A stretch of 39,898 nucleotides of DNA. It comes from a virus. Location: positions 1-39,898 of IMG/VR virus record IMGVR_UViG_3300009008_000094; one strand, given 5' to 3'. The notes below the pieces were generated by a model. It saw nothing but the letters and a program-made list of their open reading frames with translations. It was not told the origin of the DNA and ran no database searches. Position numbers and translations under genes: made by a program. Below, piece after piece: positions 25,013 to 32,914 of this stretch (position 1 is its first letter; each line of letters starts with the position of its first letter).

Positions 25013-25359
25013 TGATATTAGATGAAGGATTAAATAATGTTAGGGATTTAGTAGATACAGACCTTGATAAAGGACAATGTGGGGATGATGATACATTACC
25101 AACAGCAGCAGATACTGGATTGGGTAATGCTATTGTAGCAACACTTCTTGCTTTAACAAGCACAACAAAGACAGATAAGATGATTACAACAAATCACAAT
25201 ATAAACTCGACTACAGCAAATGGTGAAACCTTTAAAGAACATGAAATAAGATTTGTTGGTGGTGAAAGTTTCAATCATGTTGTTCATGCATCAGTTTCTA
25301 AATCTAGTTCAATAGAGGTTGAATACATAACAAACTTTTTGTTTGAGGCAGCACAATAA
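25012..25359 (+). CDS. Tail-tip accessory protein (115 aa)
   Basis: Short mixed protein starting MILDEGLNNVRDLVDTDLDKGQCGDDD and containing a beta-rich second half (EIRFVGGESFNHVVHASVSKSSSIEVEYITNF). ATG-TAA overlaps with both neighbours. Small proteins of this look often precede receptor-binding genes. Confidence 0.55.
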   Translation: MILDEGLNNVRDLVDTDLDKGQCGDDDTLPTAADTGLGNAIVATLLALTSTTKTDKMITTNHNINSTTANGETFKEHEIRFVGGESFNHVVHASVSKSSSIEVEYITNFLFEAAQ

Positions 25360-26684
25360 TGACATTTTTTGATGGTGGTGGTGGTTCACAACAGATTAGG
25401 GATGAATTGGGTAGTGACCCAGATGAAAGACCTGTTGTGAAAATAAAGAGTGAAAGGGTCAAGATAAGAGAAGGACCAACAATTGTTAGAGAGAGAAATA
25501 TTGCTGGAGATACTCTTATCTGGGGACACACTACTTTTGGAGAATGGGATGCTTATAACTGGGGAGACGCAACAAATACTTCATTTGTTTTTGGGAATTT
25601 ATTAGCAAGCATTCTAGGAACAAGTCCACTTGGTTCACAGCTATCAACGTGGGATGTTAGGAGAGTTGTTAACCCAAATAATACTTTCATAGAAAGATTT
25701 AGAAATACACAGTTTGAAGATTCATCAGAGACAACAGCAGATTGGGATACAACAAACTTTTATGTTGACTTTACTGCAGCAGAGATAGCGCAGACTGAAG
25801 AAATCTTCTTAAATAATGAAAACCTGCTTGCAGCAAAACCAAGTTTAACTATTGATAGTGGAAGCATTAGTATTTACCTAACACCAAATGGTGGAGATAC
25901 TACACCACTATGGTATGAATTTACAAACAACACATGGAGCAACTTTGCTGATTTAAGTATAGACTTAGACCAAACATTAATTGGTGATGAAGAAGTATGG
26001 CTTAAAATGGATGAAGATGCAGCAAACACAGATGTGTTTGATTCATCAGGTAATAGTGTTGATGGTACAGCATCCTTTAACACAGCAGACAACACAGAAT
26101 CTGGAGTAATTGGTACAGCACTATCTATTCCAGGAACAACAGATAAAATAGATTTAGAGAGTTCAGTTTTATTAACTGATGCATTTTCTGTTTCAGCATG
26201 GATTAAGAAATCAGCATTTAGTACACACGGTATTTGTGGAGACCAGACAGCATACAATAGTGGAAGGCTTACATTTAGAACAACAACATCCTTTTCATTA
26301 TATACGGCATCTGGGAATAGTGATATAACTGTATCCTCTGCATTTCCAACAGATGAATGGTTTCATATTGTAGTTACTAGAGATAGTTCGGATAATTTAA
26401 AGGCATATGTAAATGGAACAGATGTCACATCAGGTTCACCTTCTCAAGCAGGCAATGTTAATGTTAATCGTGTTGGAGATAACCCAGATGATTCTGGATG
26501 GACTGCTTTGGCAGGCACAATGGATGAATTTAGATTATTTTCAAGAGTTATAACTGCTGCAGAAATAGCAATATTATATAACGATGGAACATATGTTGAA
26601 GGAAATGATTTAAGATTAAGAATAGTAGAAGATAATTCTAGCACAGCTAGAGTATCAGAAATAAAAGTGGAATATACCACATAA
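25359..26684 (+). CDS. LamG-type receptor-binding tail protein (441 aa)
   Basis: Residues ~205-410 form a concanavalin A/LamG-like jelly roll: VWLKMDEDAANTDVFDSSGN, FSVSAWIKKS, DEWFHIVVTRDSSDNLKAYVNG, GTMDEFRLFSRVITAAEIAILYN. These are hallmark strands of the fold, which often binds sugars. The N terminus probably anchors to the tail tip. A likely host-surface adhesin. Confidence 0.75.
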   Translation: MTFFDGGGGSQQIRDELGSDPDERPVVKIKSERVKIREGPTIVRERNIAGDTLIWGHTTFGEWDAYNWGDATNTSFVFGNLLASILGTSPLGSQLSTWDVRRVVNPNNTFIERFRNTQFEDSSETTADWDTTNFYVDFTAAEIAQTEEIFLNNENLLAAKPSLTIDSGSISIYLTPNGGDTTPLWYEFTNNTWSNFADLSIDLDQTLIGDEEVWLKMDEDAANTDVFDSSGNSVDGTASFNTADNTESGVIGTALSIPGTTDKIDLESSVLLTDAFSVSAWIKKSAFSTHGICGDQTAYNSGRLTFRTTTSFSLYTASGNSDITVSSAFPTDEWFHIVVTRDSSDNLKAYVNGTDVTSGSPSQAGNVNVNRVGDNPDDSGWTALAGTMDEFRLFSRVITAAEIAILYNDGTYVEGNDLRLRIVEDNSSTARVSEIKVEYTT

Positions 26685-26694
26685 GGAGAATAAA

Positions 26695-27231
26695 ATGGCA
26701 TGGACAGAATTTACAAATGGAACAACAGCAGATGCTGATGAAGTTAATGCTAACTTTGATAGGGTTCCACAGTTATTATACTCTGGTGTGATAACATTAC
26801 AAACAGATACAACAGCAGATGATGTTGATTACTTAGACATAGATTTTAGTGCATCAGATATGGCAGCAACAGATATGATAAAGATAGAAGTAGTTGGCAT
26901 GGCAGATGACCAAACAGTCACACAAAGATTAATGGCAAGAGAAACAACAACTACTGGACAAATTAATAATAATGCAGTTGCAACCTCTGGTCAAATGTAT
27001 AGGGCAAGTTATATCTTAGTGCAAGACCAAGTAACTAATGATTTGATTGATAGTTTCTTTATAAGAAACTCAGAGGATACACAAGATTCAGATAATCAAC
27101 AATTTGATACTAATGATGCTAATGTATTTACTACTGGCTTTACATTTAGACTTAACTTTAAAAATGCTGGTACTGCATCTAATGATAGCAAGCATAGATA
27201 CAATGTGTGGTTAATAAGGGATAGTGCATAA
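26695..27231 (+). CDS. Tail spike/adhesin, copy 1 (178 aa)
   Basis: Beta-rich, Asp/Thr-rich. Shares with the next gene the segments SASDMAATDMIKIEV and DTNDANVFTTGFTFRL, so the two are tandem paralogues. AAGGAG before the ATG. Confidence 0.6.
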   Translation: MAWTEFTNGTTADADEVNANFDRVPQLLYSGVITLQTDTTADDVDYLDIDFSASDMAATDMIKIEVVGMADDQTVTQRLMARETTTTGQINNNAVATSGQMYRASYILVQDQVTNDLIDSFFIRNSEDTQDSDNQQFDTNDANVFTTGFTFRLNFKNAGTASNDSKHRYNVWLIRDSA

Positions 27232-27242
27232 GGAGATAAAAG

Positions 27243-27770
27243 ATGGCAGAAGGAGATATAAGAAAAAGTGATGGAGACATATACTACGCAAGTGAGTATA
27301 ATAAACAACCATTTCAATTAGGAGCGGGCACATTAACAGTGCAAACTACTACAACTTCATATGGAACAGACAATGCAGACATATCTATAGCTGCTAGTGA
27401 CTTGCAAGCTACAGATATGATTATAGTTAAACTAGCTTGTCAAAATGCTGGAAACCAAGCATTGGATATAGCAATACAAGCACAGGATGTAACTGCTGCA
27501 GGAACTATTGTTGCATTTGATGATGTGAATAGTGGAAATGTTATGTGTTCAGAGAGCACAATTTGGCAGGATACAGAATCAAATGATATTTTAAGAGGCA
27601 CCATGGTTGCAGTTGAAACAACAGTACAACCATTTACTGGCAATCAAGATACCAATGATGCTAATGTAATTACCACTGCATGGACACTTAGAATAACAGG
27701 GGCATTTGATGGTGGAGTTTCAGCATCAGATGCTAATGTAAGATGGATTGCATATGTACTTAGGGGATAA
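27243..27770 (+). CDS. Tail spike/adhesin, copy 2 (175 aa)
   Basis: Paralogue of the preceding gene (AASDLQATDMIIVKL and DTNDANVITTAWTLRI). The N termini differ, so the copies may attach differently or form a hetero-oligomer. AAGGAG site before the ATG. Confidence 0.6.
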   Translation: MAEGDIRKSDGDIYYASEYNKQPFQLGAGTLTVQTTTTSYGTDNADISIAASDLQATDMIIVKLACQNAGNQALDIAIQAQDVTAAGTIVAFDDVNSGNVMCSESTIWQDTESNDILRGTMVAVETTVQPFTGNQDTNDANVITTAWTLRITGAFDGGVSASDANVRWIAYVLRG

Positions 27771-27771
27771 G

Positions 27772-27984
27772 ATGAGTGAAATTAACGGAGATTGGAAAGT
27801 AAAATCTGCAACCTTTCAGGGATATGTAAAGGGAAAGATTGAAGATATAGAAGAGGATGTAAAAGAGATAAAGCAAGAACTTAAAGGGTTAAATGGTTTT
27901 GATAAACAAATTGCCTTAAAGGTTGGTGGATTAGCTACTGGAGCATCAATACTCGTTACGCTCATTATGAATGCAATACCTTAA
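27772..27984 (+). CDS. Holin-like small membrane protein (70 aa, XhlA-type layout)
   Basis: Start MSEINGDWKV at 27772. A short coiled coil (KGKIEDIEEDVKEIKQELKGL) is followed by a single C-terminal membrane helix (VGGLATGASILVTLIMNAI). This is the layout of XhlA-like lysis or membrane-anchoring proteins. It lies beside the papain-like enzyme, as in lysis cassettes. Confidence 0.6.
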   Translation: MSEINGDWKVKSATFQGYVKGKIEDIEEDVKEIKQELKGLNGFDKQIALKVGGLATGASILVTLIMNAIP

Positions 27985-27985
27985 A

Positions 27986-28528
27986 ATGGAATTACAAATT
28001 GGAGATATAATTGGCTACAAGCCATTAGCTACCAAGAACATTATTTCTTTTCTTGTAAAGATTGGAGCTAAGCAAAGACATTCACATGTTATGGGATACT
28101 TAGGCAATAACCTTGTGCTAGAATCACACCCAAAGACAGGAGTTATAATTAGACATTTCAATATCAATGATGTTGATGATATGTCAGAGTTCTCAGTATC
28201 AAGGATGAAAAACCCTTTAATTGGTACAGAACAAAATGAGTTAGTTAGAAAGGCAAATAGTTACTTAACAGATGAAATAGATTATGCATTCTATCAAGGA
28301 CTCACATTATTTTTACACCAATGGTTTGGTGGATTTAGAACTATTAGGAGATTCCTAAAATGGATTTCCAAAATAGATGAAAAGAGATTTATGAATTGTA
28401 GTGAACTTATTAGTAGATGGTATTTAGAGGTGTTGGATAAAGATTTGTGTATAAATCATTCACATGACTTTACTAAACCTGATGATGTTACTCATATGAA
28501 AAGTAAACTACTTGAAGAGGTAAACTAA
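27986..28528 (+). CDS. Permuted NlpC/P60 papain-like hydrolase
   Basis: 180 residues from MELQIGDIIGYKPL. The order is His first, Cys later: RHSHVMGYLGNNLVLESHP supplies the His and strand pair, and FMNCSELISRWYLE supplies the Cys helix, as in the circularly permuted (YiiX-like) NlpC/P60 group. Members cleave peptide, amide or lipid ester bonds. Next to the holin-like gene it may be the lysis enzyme, though permuted members can instead act on lipids. A start five codons earlier (27971) is possible. Confidence 0.7.
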   Translation: MELQIGDIIGYKPLATKNIISFLVKIGAKQRHSHVMGYLGNNLVLESHPKTGVIIRHFNINDVDDMSEFSVSRMKNPLIGTEQNELVRKANSYLTDEIDYAFYQGLTLFLHQWFGGFRTIRRFLKWISKIDEKRFMNCSELISRWYLEVLDKDLCINHSHDFTKPDDVTHMKSKLLEEVN

Positions 28529-28529
28529 A

Positions 28530-28835
28530 ATGGGATTATCTTCAGATGTCGAGGAGTTGGCAAATCTAGGAAAATGTGGATTATGCAAAATATTAGCTCA
28601 AGACTTTGTTGATATACTACATAGTCTAGAAATTCATGACTACAAACTAGCGGACATTGGATTACAAGAGACAGAGAGATTCTTAAAGGCATATGGTGAC
28701 TTAATGCATCATGGTGATTATGTTAAATGGTGTGATGTCCATTCAGAGGTTTTAAAGACTTATTTACTTAGTAGAGAGTCATATATTGAATCTTTGAAGG
28801 ACGGTAGTGAAAAGCTAGTAGATAGTGTAGAATAG
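28530..28835 (+). CDS. Hypothetical helical protein (101 aa)
   Basis: All-helical with GKCGLCKIL near the N terminus (CxxC) and another Cys-His (WCDVH) later, perhaps a metal site. Last gene of the late operon before the next promoter. Function unknown. Confidence 0.55.
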   Translation: MGLSSDVEELANLGKCGLCKILAQDFVDILHSLEIHDYKLADIGLQETERFLKAYGDLMHHGDYVKWCDVHSEVLKTYLLSRESYIESLKDGSEKLVDSVE

Positions 28836-28852
28836 AAATGTTTAAATAATAG
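28835..28852 (+). promoter_or_regulatory. Second copy of the 18-bp late promoter
   Basis: GAAATGTTTAAATAATAG, identical to the terminase promoter at 7703-7720. TATA core 28841-28848; the ATG lies 57 bases downstream, so this transcript has a leader of about 30 bases, unlike terminase. Confidence 0.7.
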
Positions 28853-28878
28853 AAGATTATGTTAATTTAGTCAGTTTT

Positions 28879-28898
28879 TAGTGCAAAGCACTAGGAGG
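28879..28898 (+). promoter_or_regulatory. Leader hairpin abutting the ribosome binding site
   Basis: TAGTGC and GCACTA around a 3-base loop are followed at once by GGAGG, six bases before the ATG at 28905. Placement suggests translation control or mRNA protection. Confidence 0.5.
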
Positions 28899-28904
28899 AA
28901 ACAA

Positions 28905-29474
28905 ATGGCAAATAAGAAAAAAGGATTTTGGGGGAAAACTACAGCACTAACTGTTGGAGGATTAGTAGTTGGTACTGGTGCAGGATTTGTATTAGATGAT
29001 GCAGATGCTGGTCTAAACACAGACTTAGTTGAATTACAAAAACTATTCGACGAGTTGAACTTAGATTATGAGAACCTAAATCTAGAAAATATAGAACTAT
29101 CCGAAGACCTAAAAGAGGCATTGGATAAATTGGAACTATACAAGGATGTAATAGATGAAGCAATCCTTGAAGATACTGCTGAAGTAATAGCTAAAGAGTA
29201 CTTGGAAGACAAGGACTACAAGCTAGTCAATTGGTTAAATGAGGAATTCGATATGAATATCGAAGACGAAGACCACATAGATTTAAGCAGATATTCTGAG
29301 TTCGAAGTGGACGCAATTGATTACGACGATGGAGACTATGATGTAGAATTTGAAGTTAGAGTCGATTATTATGAGAATGATGATGAAGATGAAGATGGAC
29401 ACAAATACATTAAAGTATTCGTTGAAGTAAGAGACGGGGAAGCAGAGGACATCAGTTTCTCTGATTTGGAGTAA
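28905..29474 (+). CDS. Acidic membrane-anchored or secreted protein (189 aa)
   Basis: Start MANKKKGFWG behind AGGAGG. A basic N terminus and a hydrophobic Gly-rich segment (TTALTVGGLVVGTGAGFVL) form a signal or membrane anchor. The remainder is very rich in Asp/Glu (DDGDYDVEFEVRVDYYENDDEDEDG) with a coiled coil near 40-80. It has several TCGA sites, like the amidoligase island and unlike the tail genes. Own promoter and good ribosome site point to high expression. Function unknown; extracellular cation binding or a surface role is conceivable. Confidence 0.65.
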   Translation: MANKKKGFWGKTTALTVGGLVVGTGAGFVLDDADAGLNTDLVELQKLFDELNLDYENLNLENIELSEDLKEALDKLELYKDVIDEAILEDTAEVIAKEYLEDKDYKLVNWLNEEFDMNIEDEDHIDLSRYSEFEVDAIDYDDGDYDVEFEVRVDYYENDDEDEDGHKYIKVFVEVRDGEAEDISFSDLE

Positions 29475-29480
29475 ATCAAA

Positions 29481-29591
29481 ATGGCAGAAGAACAAACAAA
29501 TAATGAAGTAGTTGAAGAAGTTCAAACTGAAGAAACTACTGAAGAAGCAACCGAAGCTGAAGCTGAGGAAGCACCAAAGGAAGAAGAGTAA
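29481..29591 (+). CDS. Tiny Glu/Thr-rich protein (36 aa)
   Basis: MAEEQTNNEVVEEV... contains almost only Glu, Thr, Ala and Val. It begins seven bases after the previous stop, and its last codons lie within the terminator stem. It may be a real short acidic peptide co-expressed with the acidic protein upstream. Confidence 0.5.
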   Translation: MAEEQTNNEVVEEVQTEETTEEATEAEAEEAPKEEE

Positions 29592-29620
29592 ATCTCTTCT
29601 TCTATTTTTTATTTTTTTTA
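29580..29620 (+). terminator. Strong hairpin/T-run terminator
   Basis: GAAGAAGAG and CTCTTCTTC form a perfect 9-bp stem with a 5-base loop, followed by TATTTTTTATTTTTTTT. It closes the 28905 operon. Confidence 0.8.
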
Positions 29621-29656
29621 GACAAACAATACAATAAAGAACTCTGGAGGTGGGGT

Positions 29657-30466
29657 ATGGCATTAGAACACATCGTGGAGGCAGAAATGAATGAAAGGCT
29701 AATTGTACTAAATGATATACACGTTCCTTTTGAAGATAAACAATCATTAGATGCAGTTTATCGTGGCATGAGGGATATGAAACCAGATAAGATTATTCTT
29801 GCTGGAGATATATTTGATTTTTATAGTATTAGTAGATTTGAGAAAGACCCAAGGAAGAGAGTTGATTTGGGGGATGAACTTGGTGAAGCTAAAAGATTTC
29901 TAAGAGATTTCCGTAGACGGTTTAAACAACCAGAAATATTTTATATGAGGGGAAATCATGAAGATAGGTTACAGAAGTATGTACTTGCAAATGCTGCCCA
30001 ATTGGCTTGGGTAGAAGGATTGGAATTAGCAAACCTATTAGATTTGGAAGAGGAAGACATACAACTTGTAGATAAGAGATGGTTTGAATATCGTGGAGTG
30101 ATAATATCACACATGAATAGGTCCAATAAATATGGTGGATATACTGCAAAGAATATTGGAATGGACGTTGGTAAACCTTTAGTCCATACACATTCACATA
30201 AGGTTGGACATGTATCTATTGGAGAAGGTAGAGATTTCTATGATAATGGATGTCTATGTCAGTTACAAGCAGATTATTTGGAATCACCTTCTAATTGGAC
30301 ACAAGCATTTATGGTTGTAGATTATGTGGATAACAAACCACACTTTACACAGATTCAACTTGATAACCATAAGTTTACATGGAATGGTAAACTATATACA
30401 CCAAATGGAACCAGACCCATACGACCAAAGAAAAAGCAAGTCAGACAAACGAAAAAAAAGAGATAA
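29657..30466 (+). CDS. Calcineurin-like metallophosphoesterase
   Basis: 269 residues with the full metal-site set: LNDIHVPF (D-x-H, about 18-25), LAGDIFDF (GD, about 48-55), MRGNHEDRL (GNHE/D, about 96-104) and THSHKVGH (H-x-H, about 178-185). Family members hydrolyse phosphomono- or diesters; viral forms may act on nucleotides or nucleic-acid ends. GGAGG before the ATG; it starts a new unit after the terminator. Confidence 0.85.
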   Translation: MALEHIVEAEMNERLIVLNDIHVPFEDKQSLDAVYRGMRDMKPDKIILAGDIFDFYSISRFEKDPRKRVDLGDELGEAKRFLRDFRRRFKQPEIFYMRGNHEDRLQKYVLANAAQLAWVEGLELANLLDLEEEDIQLVDKRWFEYRGVIISHMNRSNKYGGYTAKNIGMDVGKPLVHTHSHKVGHVSIGEGRDFYDNGCLCQLQADYLESPSNWTQAFMVVDYVDNKPHFTQIQLDNHKFTWNGKLYTPNGTRPIRPKKKQVRQTKKKR

Positions 30467-30486
30467 ATATAGGAAGGCATCACAAC

Positions 30487-30615
30487 ATGGACTTAACAGA
30501 AGCAATAGCAATTAAACAATTATCAAAAGAGGAAAAGATATCTCTTGAGGAAGCATATAAAAGGTATTCAGAAGTTAGGAGTTTGATGTCTTTCTCTCAA
30601 AATGGAAGAAGATAA
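30487..30615 (+). CDS. Possible tiny helical protein (42 aa)
   Basis: MDLTEAIAIKQLSKEEKISLEEAYKRY... reads as a compact helical pair; it overlaps the next start by 14 bases. Short but amphipathic. Confidence 0.4.
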   Translation: MDLTEAIAIKQLSKEEKISLEEAYKRYSEVRSLMSFSQNGRR

Positions 30616-30868
30616 AAAGGAAGAACCTATCTTTGAGATAATTAGCAGAACTGAATATCGTTCCTTTCTTAAGAGAGAACTTAAGTCTCTTGAAGAAAGG
30701 ATAGCCAATCTTACAGAACAAGGTAATGAAATAGTAGATGGGCTAGATGAAGAGATATGTGATTCTTGCAATCCAAAGTGTAGGATTTATTACTATGTTC
30801 ATGGTAATGAAATAGGATATAAATTAGTGAGAAAGGAATATGGATTTAGAACAGAAGAAGAGGATTGA
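30602..30868 (+). CDS. Small hypothetical protein with CxxxxC motif (88 aa)
   Basis: Coiled N-terminal helix (FLKRELKSLEERIANLTEQGNEIV), CDSCNPKC near the centre, then a short beta segment. Overlaps the next gene by 29 bases. Function unknown. Confidence 0.5.
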   Translation: MEEDKKEEPIFEIISRTEYRSFLKRELKSLEERIANLTEQGNEIVDGLDEEICDSCNPKCRIYYYVHGNEIGYKLVRKEYGFRTEEED

Positions 30869-31466
30869 AGTATACACTGCAATAACTGGTGGTAAGGATG
30901 AACAAAGAGATGACATCAAAGTATTTGATAGTTATGATAGATTTGTTAGACAGGTATTAAATGCAAAAGTATATAAGATATTAGCACACAAATATATTGA
31001 TGCAGATTATAGTATATGGGTAGATGGAAACTTATATCTTAAAACATCACCAGAGGTAATTGTAAATGAATTTCTTGGAGAAAATGATATTGCAGTTTGG
31101 AAACATTTTGGACGTGACTGCATTTACGATGAGGCTGAAGTTCTCTTTAGTTTTGGTACTGATGTTAATCCGGACGTACGCAGGCAAATAGAAACATACA
31201 AAAGCAAGGGCTTTCCAGAACATGCTGGTCTTGGAGAGTGTAATGTAATTGTTAGGAAACACTCACCAAAGGTTGAAGCATTTAACAATGCTTGGTGGGC
31301 TGAGATATGTAAATATTCTACAAGAGACCAGATAAGTTTTCCATATGTTCTCAGTAAGTTTCCAGATTTAAAAGTTAACTTTGTAGATGGTAATCCAAGG
31401 GAACACAAATACTTTAAATATAATTATCATCAGAAATACCCAATAAGGGTATACCCAAAAAAATGA
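30840..31466 (+). CDS. DUF616-like glycosyltransferase
   Basis: 208 residues. Starts with VYTAITGGKDEQRDD, then YSIWVDGNLYL (D-x-x-like metal site), IAVWKHFGRDCIYDEAEV, NVIVRKHSPKV, WWAEICKYSTRDQISFPYVLSKF and a final NFVDGN. This resembles the TOD1/MUCI70 (DUF616) group of GT-A enzymes. The third glycosyltransferase in the window and unrelated in detail to the two paralogues. Confidence 0.7.
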   Translation: MDLEQKKRIEVYTAITGGKDEQRDDIKVFDSYDRFVRQVLNAKVYKILAHKYIDADYSIWVDGNLYLKTSPEVIVNEFLGENDIAVWKHFGRDCIYDEAEVLFSFGTDVNPDVRRQIETYKSKGFPEHAGLGECNVIVRKHSPKVEAFNNAWWAEICKYSTRDQISFPYVLSKFPDLKVNFVDGNPREHKYFKYNYHQKYPIRVYPKK

Positions 31467-31570
31467 ATACATTTGAAATATCCAAATTATACAACAAGAA
31501 TTTCTTTGATATAACTAAAGAGCTTTGGAAGGTTGAAGAGTTTGGTAGAATTTCACAAATTTTAATTTAA
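31463..31570 (+). CDS. Possible tiny protein (35 aa)
   Basis: MNTFEISKLYNKNFF... starts within the end of the preceding gene. Weak evidence; the stretch to the next gene has several short open frames and may hold a decayed small gene. Confidence 0.3.
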   Translation: MNTFEISKLYNKNFFDITKELWKVEEFGRISQILI

Positions 31571-31581
31571 GGAGAATGGTT

Positions 31582-31701
31582 ATGAAATTGATAGAGATGC
31601 AACAAAGAAAATTATGGAAGCAGTTGGGGTTAATGGCAACTTCGGTCACCTTGGGAGAAACTCAATGGTATTTAGAAAATGTGTGGAATAATTGTACATA
31701 A
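31582..31701 (+). CDS. Possible leader peptide overlapping the asparagine-synthetase-like gene (39 aa)
   Basis: ATG at 31582 has AAGGAG ahead and the frame ends 23 bases inside the next gene, an arrangement that could couple translation. The same stretch is open in another frame, so this is tentative. Confidence 0.3.
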   Translation: MKLIEMQQRKLWKQLGLMATSVTLGETQWYLENVWNNCT

Positions 31702-32914
31702 AGGAGAATATAATGATTCCTATATAAAGAATAGAGGTCAAGATATGTCAAGTGAATATGAGAGGGATGGATATTATTTTATGCATTACTTACTTCATAT
31801 AACTGGAGACAAAGTAATACAGCCATTTGTTGATGGTAATATTGTATGTTTATATAATGGTGAAATATACAATCATAAGTTCAAAGAATCAGATGGTGAG
31901 AACCTAATTCCACTATACAAGAAATATGGATATGATTTTCCAAAGTATCTAGATGGTGAATGGGCTATTGCTTTATATGATTTCGATAAAGGTGTAGCAT
32001 TATTCTCTACAGATATATTTGGTACAAAACCATTGTGGAGAAATGGTACTGAATGTGCTAGCTATGAAAGTGGTGTTGGTGGTCACAAGATAATTCCAAA
32101 TTGTATCTTTGCTATGGACTTGAAAACAAAAGTTCCAGTTTATACTGGACATGTCTATGAATTTGATTTTAATAACCAACACAAAGATACATATGATGAT
32201 TGGATAGCTGCCTTTAAAAGGTCTATCAAGAAGAGAGCAAGAGATGATTGTTTCATTGGATTGTCTTCAGGATATGATAGTGGTGGAATAGCATGTGAGT
32301 TAAATAATCAAGAGATTCCATTTAAAGCATATTCAATACCAAATAATGAAAACTTAAAACTGTTGTTTAAGAGAGATGAAATACTAAATGATGTTATGTT
32401 TATTCAACCCAAAGATAGGTTTGAATTGGTAAAGGAGTTTCTTAAAGAGAACATGGAATCCTTTAAATACACAATAGAATATAATGAAATAGTTAAAGAT
32501 TCAACAATACATGATGACCCAGCACATGTTGGATTAGGTATAATCTGTGAACAAGCTAACAAAGATGGTAGAAAAGTGTACCTATCTGGACAGGGAGCTG
32601 ATGAGATAATGAGTGATTATGCTCCATATCTAATGGCACAAAGCTCTTTAAAAGGGGAATTTCCAAGAGATTTGAAAAGATGGCACAATTTCCAAAATGG
32701 TTGTCAAGAATCATATATAGCTAAAGAGGAGTATGTAGCTGGAGCATACAACATAGAAACAAGATATCCATACTTAGATAAGGATGTAGTACAAGAATTC
32801 TTATGGTTAAAGCAGGGTTTGAAGAATAGAATGTATAAAGCACCATTGACAGAATATCTAAATAGGAATGATTTCCCATACGAAAAAACAAAAAGAGGGT
32901 TCTGTCCTATCTAA
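31679..32914 (+). CDS. Asparagine-synthetase-like amidotransferase (AsnB family)
   Basis: 411 residues. N-terminal class II glutaminase: MCGIIVHKGE (nucleophile Cys2), YNGEIYNH, LDGEWAIALYD, IFGTKPLW. C-terminal ATP-pyrophosphatase: FIGLSSGYDSGGIA (P-loop, about 196-209), LSGQGADEIMSDY, ETRYPYLDKDVV and KAPLTEYL. It would amidate a carboxylate using ATP and glutamine. It is shorter than housekeeping AsnB, so it may act on a peptide or sugar acid. Its 3' end overlaps the convergent minus-strand gene by 8 bases. Confidence 0.8.
   Translation: MCGIIVHKGEYNDSYIKNRGQDMSSEYERDGYYFMHYLLHITGDKVIQPFVDGNIVCLYNGEIYNHKFKESDGENLIPLYKKYGYDFPKYLDGEWAIALYDFDKGVALFSTDIFGTKPLWRNGTECASYESGVGGHKIIPNCIFAMDLKTKVPVYTGHVYEFDFNNQHKDTYDDWIAAFKRSIKKRARDDCFIGLSSGYDSGGIACELNNQEIPFKAYSIPNNENLKLLFKRDEILNDVMFIQPKDRFELVKEFLKENMESFKYTIEYNEIVKDSTIHDDPAHVGLGIICEQANKDGRKVYLSGQGADEIMSDYAPYLMAQSSLKGEFPRDLKRWHNFQNGCQESYIAKEEYVAGAYNIETRYPYLDKDVVQEFLWLKQGLKNRMYKAPLTEYLNRNDFPYEKTKRGFCPI

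Noticed and set aside
7739-28835. Bacterial host on the strength of GGAGG ribosome sites
   Set aside because: Many archaea also use Shine-Dalgarno sites; TATA boxes about 23-30 bases before two operon starts and the AEP primase favour archaea. Not excluded.
28939-29747. Minus-strand hydrophobic frames opposite the acidic protein and terminator
   Set aside because: Antisense of Asp/Glu-rich codons; crosses a strong plus-strand terminator.
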